Assembly: GCF_043575855.1 (NCBI RefSeq)
Contig: NZ_CP144375.1
Span: forward strand, 5,208,001 to 5,272,000
Direction of reading: 5' to 3'
Source: Kutzneria buriramensis
GTDB taxonomy: Bacteria > Actinomycetota > Actinomycetes > Mycobacteriales > Pseudonocardiaceae
DNA length: 64,000 nt
Shown: positions 58,941 to 64,000 of the stretch, one piece after another
How positions within the stretch are numbered: the stretch's first letter is position 1
Layout: the number at the start of each line of letters is the position of its first letter
Position numbers and translations under genes: made by a program
Notes under the pieces: model-generated
What the model was told of the DNA's origin: nothing
What the model saw: only the letters and a program-made list of their open reading frames with translations
The model's database searches: none

Positions 58941-59747
58941 TCAGGTCAACGAACGCAAGTACGCCAGCTGGGTCCGTACGGACCATTCGGCGGCGGGCCA
59001 CAGCGACCGGTCCACGTCGGCGTAGACGAGCTCGACCACCTGGCGCGCAGTCGCATCCGGACCGAGCTGCGCGAGGGCGCCGCGAACCTGGTTCAGACGC
59101 AGTTCGCGGTGTGCGAGGTAGGCGCGGGCGGTGGTGCCGGCATCGGGCAGGTCGGGGCCGTGGCCGGGCAGCAGGGCGGTGCCGTCCGGCAGCTCGGCGA
59201 GCCGGCGCAGCGACTCGAGGTACGGCCCGAGGTCGTCGGTGACCGTGGTGCCACGGCCGAGCACCGTGTCGCCCGTCAGCACGGCCGGCGGGGCGTCGTG
59301 TTCGAGCCAGAAGCACAGGGAGTCCGCAGTGTGGCCGGGGGTGGCGAGCACGCGGATCTCCAGGCCGGCCTCGGCCAGCACGTCGCCGTCGGACAGGCCC
59401 TCGGAGCCCAGCCGCATCGCGGGGTCGAGCGCGAGCACCGGGGCCTTGACCAGCTCGGCGAAGCGCCGGGCGCCGGCGGAGTGGTCGGGGTGGCCGTGGG
59501 TGAGCAGCACGGTGCTCACCGGGCCGTGCGCGGCGACGAGGCCGAGGTGCCGCTCGTCGTCGGGCCCGGGGTCGACGACGACGCACGTCTCGGAGCCGGG
59601 GGCGCGCAGCACCCAGGTGTTGGTGCCGTCGAGGGTCATCTCGGACGGGTTGTCGGCCAGCAGCACGGCGGCGGTGGGCGTCACGGAGCGCAGGACGCCG
59701 TAGGCGGGATGCTCGGCGCGTTCGCCGACGGCGGGGCTGCCGCTCAT
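58941..59747 (-). CDS. Metallo-beta-lactamase-fold hydrolase (Rv3677c-like)
   Basis: A 268-residue MBL protein with the complete metal site: HGHPDHSAGA, the later His in TPGHTADS, Asp in LTGDTVLG and His in LPGHGPDL. The C-terminal winged-helix-like region (RQVVELVYADVD) matches the LACTB2/ribonuclease-like subgroup. Endonuclease or thioesterase activity is possible. Its ATG overlaps the NUDIX stop (ATGA), and the 3' end lies 4 bp from the convergent clamp gene. Confidence 0.9.
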   Translation of the reverse strand: MSGSPAVGERAEHPAYGVLRSVTPTAAVLLADNPSEMTLDGTNTWVLRAPGSETCVVVDPGPDDERHLGLVAAHGPVSTVLLTHGHPDHSAGARRFAELVKAPVLALDPAMRLGSEGLSDGDVLAEAGLEIRVLATPGHTADSLCFWLEHDAPPAVLTGDTVLGRGTTVTDDLGPYLESLRRLAELPDGTALLPGHGPDLPDAGTTARAYLAHRELRLNQVRGALAQLGPDATARQVVELVYADVDRSLWPAAEWSVRTQLAYLRSLT

Positions 59748-60616
59748 CGGCCCGCCACCTCGTCGTCGGGGCCGGGCTGGATGGCCAGCGGCGCGGTGCC
59801 GTACTCGGGGTCGCCGGGCAGCACGGCGTGCAGCGTGCCGCCGCGCCGGATCACCTTCGGGATGATCTTGTCGGTGGCCCGCTCGGCCGTCATCGCGGCG
59901 GCCACGGTGCCGGCCTCGCGCAGCTCGGCCAGGGTCATCCAGGTCGGCGGCAGCAGGCCGACCCGGCCGGCCTTCCAGTCGTCGATCGCGTCCTGCGGGC
60001 GCTGCCAGCCGGCGTGGTCGGCCTCGCTGGTCTGCCCGTCGGCGTGCTGGCCCTCGGGCAGCACGGCCAGGAAGAACCGGGTGTCGTAGCGCCGGGGCTC
60101 CTCGGTCGGCGTCACCCAGTTCGCCCACGGCCGCAGCAGGTCGGCCCGCAGCACCAGGTTGGCCTCGCTGAGGAACTGGGCCAGCGACACCTCGCGGTTG
60201 ACCAGCGCGTGCCGGGCCTCCGAGTACTTCGCGGCGTCGGCGACGACCGAGGTGTCGTCCTTGCCGGCGAGCAGCACGCCCGACTCCTCGAACGTCTCGC
60301 GCACGGCCGCGCAGACCAGGGCCCGGGCCAGGTGCGGGTCGCAGCCGAACTTGCGGCCCCACCAAGCCGGCTCGGGGCCGACCCACGCGACCGACGTGTC
60401 CGCGTCGCGGCGGTCCACGCCGCCGCCGGGGAACACGGTCATGCCGCCGGCGAAGGCCATGCCGGCGACCCGACGGAGCAGGAACACCTCCAGGCCGGCG
60501 CCGCCCTCGCGGACCAGGGCGACGGTCGCGGCGTCCTTGGGCGTCACGGGCGGGTTCGGCGGGATCGCCGGCACCATCTCTTCGGGCAGCGTCAGTTCCT
60601 CGGGCAGTCGTGGCAC
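59744..60616 (-). CDS. NUDIX hydrolase, NUDT19-like with insertion
   Basis: A 290-residue NUDIX protein. The box is split: FPGGGVDRRD is separated by about 30 residues from AAVRETFEESGVL. This insertion is typical of NUDT19-like acyl-CoA diphosphatases. The region RWANWVTP-like (RPWANWVTPTEEPRRYDTRFF) is also characteristic. It is first in a two-gene operon with the MBL gene. GTG 60616 is used; an internal ATG would remove 15 residues. Confidence 0.87.
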   Translation of the reverse strand: MPRLPEELTLPEEMVPAIPPNPPVTPKDAATVALVREGGAGLEVFLLRRVAGMAFAGGMTVFPGGGVDRRDADTSVAWVGPEPAWWGRKFGCDPHLARALVCAAVRETFEESGVLLAGKDDTSVVADAAKYSEARHALVNREVSLAQFLSEANLVLRADLLRPWANWVTPTEEPRRYDTRFFLAVLPEGQHADGQTSEADHAGWQRPQDAIDDWKAGRVGLLPPTWMTLAELREAGTVAAAMTAERATDKIIPKVIRRGGTLHAVLPGDPEYGTAPLAIQPGPDDEVAGR

Positions 60617-60667
60617 GTCCCCGAGCCTAAGGGCGATCGGCCGTCCCGCCTTGTGGAGAATCGTCAC

Positions 60668-61555
60668 GTGGAGGAACAACTGCGCGTGGGACTGATCGGC
60701 GCCGGGCCCTGGGCCAGCACGGTGCACGCACCCGGCCTGGCCGACCACCCCGGCACCCGCCTGACCACGGTGTGGGCCCGCCGCAGGGACGCCGCCGCCG
60801 AGTTGGCCGGTCGCTACGGGGCCGAGGTCGCCGACGACGTGGACACGCTCATCGACGAGGTCGACGTGGTGGCGGTGGCGGTGCCACCCGCCGTGCAGGC
60901 GGACCTCGCCCTTCGGGCGGCGCGGGCCGGCAAGCACCTGCTGCTGGAGAAACCGCTGGCCGAGACCGTCGAGGACGCGCGTCGCATCGTCGACACCATC
61001 GCGGACAACAACCTGGCCTCGATGGTGATGCTGACGCTGCGGTTCTCGCCCGAGGTCGTCGACTGGCTGGCCGAGCTGGACAAGCTCGGCGGCTGGGCCG
61101 GCGGCAGCGCGCAGTGGCTGTCCGGCGCGCTGCTGGGCGGCGCGTACTCGGGTTCGCAGTGGCGGCACGACGACGGTGCACTGGCCGACGTCGGCCCGCA
61201 CGCCTTCGACCTGCTCGACGCGGCGCTGGGCCCGATCACCGAGGTCCTCGCCGCGCACCACGCCGACAACGACCTCTGGCACCTGATCCTGGGCCACGAG
61301 AACGGCGTGACCAGCACCGTCACGCTGTCGATGCGGCTGGCGACCCGACCCACGGTGGTCGACGTCGCGGTGTACGGCGCGCACGGCTACCGCGCGCTCG
61401 GCGGCCGCCAGACCTCGGCGCAGCAGGCCTACGCCCTGATGCTCAACGACTTCGTCGCCATGGCGCACAGCGACGTGCGGACCCACGCCTGCGACGCGCG
61501 GCGCGGCCTGCACCTGCAACTCATCCTCGACCAGGTCCGCCGGAAGCTGGCATGA
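60668..61555 (+). CDS. Gfo/Idh/MocA-family oxidoreductase
   Basis: A 295-residue NAD(P)-dependent oxidoreductase. Rossmann motif VGLIGAGPWASTVHAPGL, the EKPLAET lysine motif and a C-terminal domain with DDGALADVGPHAFDLL are visible. It probably acts on a sugar or cyclitol, but the substrate is unknown. It is divergent from the NUDIX-MBL operon across 51 bp. GTG start with GGAG. It ends against a shared terminator. Confidence 0.9.
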   Translation: MEEQLRVGLIGAGPWASTVHAPGLADHPGTRLTTVWARRRDAAAELAGRYGAEVADDVDTLIDEVDVVAVAVPPAVQADLALRAARAGKHLLLEKPLAETVEDARRIVDTIADNNLASMVMLTLRFSPEVVDWLAELDKLGGWAGGSAQWLSGALLGGAYSGSQWRHDDGALADVGPHAFDLLDAALGPITEVLAAHHADNDLWHLILGHENGVTSTVTLSMRLATRPTVVDVAVYGAHGYRALGGRQTSAQQAYALMLNDFVAMAHSDVRTHACDARRGLHLQLILDQVRRKLA

Positions 61556-61558
61556 AAA

Positions 61559-61588
61559 AAGGGGCGCTCACCGTGGTGAGCGCCCCTT
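61559..61588. terminator. Shared intrinsic terminator
   Basis: A perfect 14-bp stem (AAGGGGCGCTCACC) with only GT between the arms. The A6 run before it becomes a U-tract for the leftward transcript, a rare textbook terminator in this GC-rich window. Confidence 0.92.
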
Positions 61589-61594
61589 CCGGCT

Positions 61595-62503
61595 TTACTG
61601 CTCGCGCTGGGCGAGTTCCTCGTGCAGCTGACGGAGCAGGTCGCGCTCCACGTCGCTGAGCTTGTCCTCGGCGATCGGCTTGTAGTCGACCAGCCCGAGC
61701 GCCGACGGGTCGGCCGAGGGCTCCAGCACCGGCGGCTGCGGCACGGACTTCTCCTCCGCGACCGGCTCCACCGGCGCGGCCTGCGCGACCACTTCCGGCT
61801 TCGCCTCGGCGTGCGCGACCGGCTTGATCGGCACCACCGACGCGCCCTTGGCCCGACGGCCACCGCCCGACGGGGCCGGCGCGGCCGCGTGCTGGCCCGA
61901 TAAGTTGATCGGCTTCGCGTCCTGCGCGGCCAGCTTGTGGTAGTCGCTGCGGTCCGCACCGGACTTCAGCACCTCGACCACGGCCCGGATGCCGGCCGTC
62001 TCGAGCGCCTGGGCGATGCGGTACGCAGTCGCCGGCGCGAACCCGTCCGGGCCGATCTCGACCAGCACCACCCGCTGCGGCACCGCGCCCGGCGTCGCGC
62101 CGGCCGGCGTCACGCGCCACACCGCCGCCACCGACCGCACGCCGATCAGGAAGTCGACCACCGGGGCCAGCGCCGCGCCGACACCCGCGCCGGCGTCCGG
62201 CTCGTAGCTGAACCGGTGCGGCGGGGCGTACCAGGTGTCGCGGACCTTGAGCCGGTCGGCCAGCGCCGGCTCGGACCGGGACTGGTCCAGCAGCGCCCGC
62301 AGCTGGCCGTTCTCGGCCGGGGTCACCGGCACGCCGCCGGCGATCAGGCAGCCGACCAGCAGCTCGACGGCGCGGTCCGACTCGGCGATCGCGACCAGCT
62401 CACGCGCCGAGGTCAGCGCGTCGTCGTCGACCCGCCCGGCCATCCGCAGCAGGATGTCGTGCAGCCGATCGGGCAGTCCGTCCCCAGTCGCGACGTCCGA
62501 CAC
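61595..62503 (-). CDS. Conserved Pseudonocardiaceae-type protein, tandem paralogue B
   Basis: A 302-residue protein of unknown function. The N-terminal domain (about 1-200) begins LHDILLRMAGRVDDDALTSA and is clearly related to the upstream gene (LLLRLAGRLSDAQLWRFRD). A low-complexity Ala/Pro/Val-rich linker (about 210-270) leads to a short acidic C-terminal helix (LSDVERDLLRQLHEELAQRE). The GTG at 62503 has AAAGGAGA upstream. There is no signal peptide or membrane helix. It lies 13 bp after its paralogue. Confidence 0.75.
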   Translation of the reverse strand: MSDVATGDGLPDRLHDILLRMAGRVDDDALTSARELVAIAESDRAVELLVGCLIAGGVPVTPAENGQLRALLDQSRSEPALADRLKVRDTWYAPPHRFSYEPDAGAGVGAALAPVVDFLIGVRSVAAVWRVTPAGATPGAVPQRVVLVEIGPDGFAPATAYRIAQALETAGIRAVVEVLKSGADRSDYHKLAAQDAKPINLSGQHAAAPAPSGGGRRAKGASVVPIKPVAHAEAKPEVVAQAAPVEPVAEEKSVPQPPVLEPSADPSALGLVDYKPIAEDKLSDVERDLLRQLHEELAQREQ

Positions 62504-62516
62504 GACGGGTCTCCTT

Positions 62517-63113
62517 TCAGGCGTGGGCGAGATCGGCAGCGCCGAAGCACAGCAGTTCGGACACGTCGAGCGCGGCGCGGTGGTACGGCGGCAGCTCGAA
62601 GTCGGGCGCCAGCACCTCGACGCACGGCTCGTGCTCGCCGAGCGCCCGCAGCATGCGCTGGAGTTCGCCGGCCAGCCGGTGGTGGTCGTCGACCGCCGAC
62701 ACCAGCACGACACGGTGCGTGGAGTCGCCGGGCGCGTGCCGCCACGCGCAGCGCACCTCGCCGAGGCCCTCGCGGCCGCGCAGCGTCGCGCCGAGCACCA
62801 CGCCCACCGGGTCGCCGCTGGCGGCCTGGTCGGCGGCCTCGCCGGTGAAGGTGAAGGCCGGCTCCGGCACCGCGCCGATGCCGAGCACGGAGCTGGTCAG
62901 CGAGGGATCGGCGCCGATCTCCCGCAGCAGCCCGTGCTCGTCGGCGGTCAGGCCGATCCGGTCGTGCAGCAGCGCCCGGGGCAGTGCCCGGCCCAGCACC
63001 GGCAGCGCCCCGCTGGCCAGCCAGTCCCGAAACCGCCACAACTGGGCGTCGGACAGCCGTCCGGCCAGTCTCAGCAGCAGCTCATGCGCGTTCAGCTCGG
63101 CGTTGTCCGGCAC
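62517..63113 (-). CDS. Conserved Pseudonocardiaceae-type protein, tandem paralogue A
   Basis: A 198-residue protein whose first 70 residues (ELLLRLAGRLSDAQLW, then GLTADEHGLLREIGADPSL) align with the downstream gene. A middle alpha/beta segment (HRVVLVSAVDDHHRLAGELQ) may correspond to HRVVLVEIG-type sequence in the partner. GTG 63113 gives better spacing from GGAAGGGG than GTG 63119. No known domain is recognised. The pair probably forms a heteromeric unit (inference). Confidence 0.72.
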   Translation of the reverse strand: MPDNAELNAHELLLRLAGRLSDAQLWRFRDWLASGALPVLGRALPRALLHDRIGLTADEHGLLREIGADPSLTSSVLGIGAVPEPAFTFTGEAADQAASGDPVGVVLGATLRGREGLGEVRCAWRHAPGDSTHRVVLVSAVDDHHRLAGELQRMLRALGEHEPCVEVLAPDFELPPYHRAALDVSELLCFGAADLAHA

Positions 63114-63203
63114 GCCCACCGCCCCTTCCAGTGGCGCAGGTGACCATCGCGGTCTAGCAGACCAGGAGACGCCACCTTAGCGCCACCCGAACGGGCGACA
63201 GAA

Positions 63204-63659
63204 TTAGCCGATTTCGACGATCAACTCCACCTCGACGGGTGCACCGAGTGGCAGCTCGGCCACCCCAACGGCGGAACGGGCGTGCACGCCGGCGTCGCCG
63301 AAGACCTCGCCCAGCAACTCGGAGGCACCGTTGACCACGGCCGGCTGGCCGGTGAAGCCCTCGGCGGAGGCGACGAAGCCGACCACCTTGACCACCCGGG
63401 TGATCGAGTCCAGGCCGACCAACGCGTCCACCGCGGCCAGCGCGTTCAGCGCGCACGTTCGGGCGTAGCCCTTGGCCTCGTCCGGCCCGATCTCCCCGCC
63501 GACCTTGCCCGTCGCGGGCAGCGCGCCCGCCACGAACGGCAGCTGGCCGGAGGTGTAGACGTGCGAGCCGGAGCGGACCGCCGGCACGTAGGCGGCGACC
63601 GGAGCGGCCACCGCGGGCAGCTCGATGCCCAGCTCCTTCAGCCTGGCCTGCCAGCTCAT
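63204..63659 (-). CDS. RidA-family protein (Rv3678c-like)
   Basis: A 151-residue RidA/YjgF protein, slightly longer at the N-terminus than E. coli RidA. Segments HVYTSGQLPFVAGALP and AVGVAELPLGAPVEVELI show the conserved fold. The catalytic Arg of RidA proper (usually in a CRVxVG-like stretch) appears as VHARSAVGVAEL, where Arg is present. Deaminase activity on reactive enamines is possible but uncertain for this branch. It overlaps the DUF4177 gene by 4 bp. Confidence 0.92.
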   Translation of the reverse strand: MSWQARLKELGIELPAVAAPVAAYVPAVRSGSHVYTSGQLPFVAGALPATGKVGGEIGPDEAKGYARTCALNALAAVDALVGLDSITRVVKVVGFVASAEGFTGQPAVVNGASELLGEVFGDAGVHARSAVGVAELPLGAPVEVELIVEIG

Positions 63660-63811
63660 GCCTTCTCCCGCTTGAGATAGGCGACGTGCTGCTCGCCGCT
63701 CGGGTTGGGCAGCACCGTCACGAGCTCCCAGCCGTCCTGGCCCCACTGGTCCAGGATCTGCTTGGTCGCGTGGATCAGCAGCGGGACGGTGGCGTACTCC
63801 CACTTAGTCAT
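63656..63811 (-). CDS. DUF4177 small protein (Rv3678A-like)
   Basis: A 51-residue protein starting MTKWEYATVPLLIHATK and containing ILDQWGQDGWELVTVLP, the full DUF4177 signature. It is coupled by ATGA to the RidA gene. Function unknown; the pair is conserved in actinobacteria. Confidence 0.92.
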   Translation of the reverse strand: MTKWEYATVPLLIHATKQILDQWGQDGWELVTVLPNPSGEQHVAYLKREKA

Positions 63812-63831
63812 GCCGGCAGCCTATCCGGCAC

Positions 63832-63837
63832 GCTATT
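63832..63837 (+). promoter_or_regulatory. -10 element, leaderless promoter
   Basis: TATTTT lies ten bases before the GTG of the final gene. This suggests transcription starting at or next to the start codon. Confidence 0.45.
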
Positions 63838-63846
63838 TTCGATCAC

Positions 63847-64000
63847 GTGGAGACGTGGCGGATCATCGCGACCTGCCTGTGCGCGTTCGCCGGCGTGGTG
63901 ATGATCCTGCTGATGACCGGCAAGGTCCGCGACCGCCGGGACAGCACCGCCGGCGACATCTGGCGGGTCGCCGCCTGGGCGTCCCTGTTCTTCCTGGCGT
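63847..64000 (+). CDS. Membrane protein, N-terminal part (partial)
   Basis: A GTG-started frame running off the window. The first helix (about 4-20, IIATCLCAFAGVVMILLM) is followed by the basic loop TGKVRDRRD and the start of a second helix (VAAWASLFFLA). Too short to classify. It is divergent from DUF4177-ridA. Confidence 0.65.
   Translation, partial: METWRIIATCLCAFAGVVMILLMTGKVRDRRDSTAGDIWRVAAWASLFFLA

Noticed and set aside
1..64000. CRISPR arrays, insertion sequences, rRNA operons or biosynthetic megasynthase genes
   Set aside because: I looked for regularly spaced repeats, transposase motifs, rRNA signatures and PKS/NRPS domains and saw none.

Overview
The window is high-GC, densely packed DNA with strong G/C bias at third codon positions, many GTG starts, frequent ATGA/GTGA gene overlaps and GC-rich perfect hairpins between genes. 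Together with the gene content (Ssd/TadA pilus block, MarP, Crp, a K+-insensitive proton-pumping pyrophosphatase, DUF4177) this points to an actinobacterium, most likely a filamentous member of the Pseudonocardiaceae (Kutzneria/Amycolatopsis-like). From memory of the M. tuberculosis map, the backbone from about 19.4 kb to the right end follows Rv3644c-Rv3679 (holB, topA, helicase, Tad block, Rv3661, Rv3662c, acs, Rv3669-Rv3678A). I see no transposase, phage or CRISPR array.

Left arm (0-19 kb), accessory functions: a drug-efflux MFS pump with its MarR regulator; a hotdog thioesterase and a membrane protein; a papain-like cysteine peptidase; a two-component system co-transcribed with two small exported proteins; a methyltransferase; a membrane-anchored exodomain protein; tRNA-Thr(CGT); a large secreted protein; a catabolic block for unsaturated glucuronides (GH88, LctP-type permease, KduI, KduD, IclR regulator, shared operator); an AlkX/YcaQ-type DNA glycosylase; and a MarR/methyltransferase pair.

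Core block (19-38 kb): holB, a stand-alone MFS protein, a tail-anchored protein, topA, hppA, an MrfA-type DEAD/DEAH helicase, a Prim-Pol-like protein, the seven-gene actinobacterial Tad/Flp pilus operon (ssd-tadA-tadB-tadC-pilin-TadE-TadE-like) and a HAD-IB phosphatase. The gap between ssd and the HAD gene holds two perfect DnaA boxes.

Inserted cell-wall recycling island (38-45 kb): nagZ, namZ and an AmiE-like serine hydrolase form one operon and are followed by murR and murQ. This is a complete exo-lytic route from peptidoglycan fragments to GlcNAc-6-P. A DasR-like site lies upstream of nagZ, an RpiR-type palindrome upstream of murR, and a second DasR-core palindrome upstream of acs.

Right arm (45-64 kb): a Rv3662c-like protein, acs, nhaA, a holin-like membrane protein, an alpha/beta hydrolase with a damaged start and no nucleophile, then the overlapping nth-tlpA-nudix-marP operon, crp, a second insertion (MFS, CehA/McbA metallohydrolase, a beta-clamp paralogue), metallo-beta-lactamase plus NUDIX, an oxidoreductase, two tandem paralogues of unknown function, RidA and DUF4177. 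The most unusual items are the DasR/RpiR-marked recycling island, the extra sliding clamp, the tandem paralogues, the two-component operon with small exported proteins, and a small ORF with a perfect Shine-Dalgarno sequence in front of an ATC codon.
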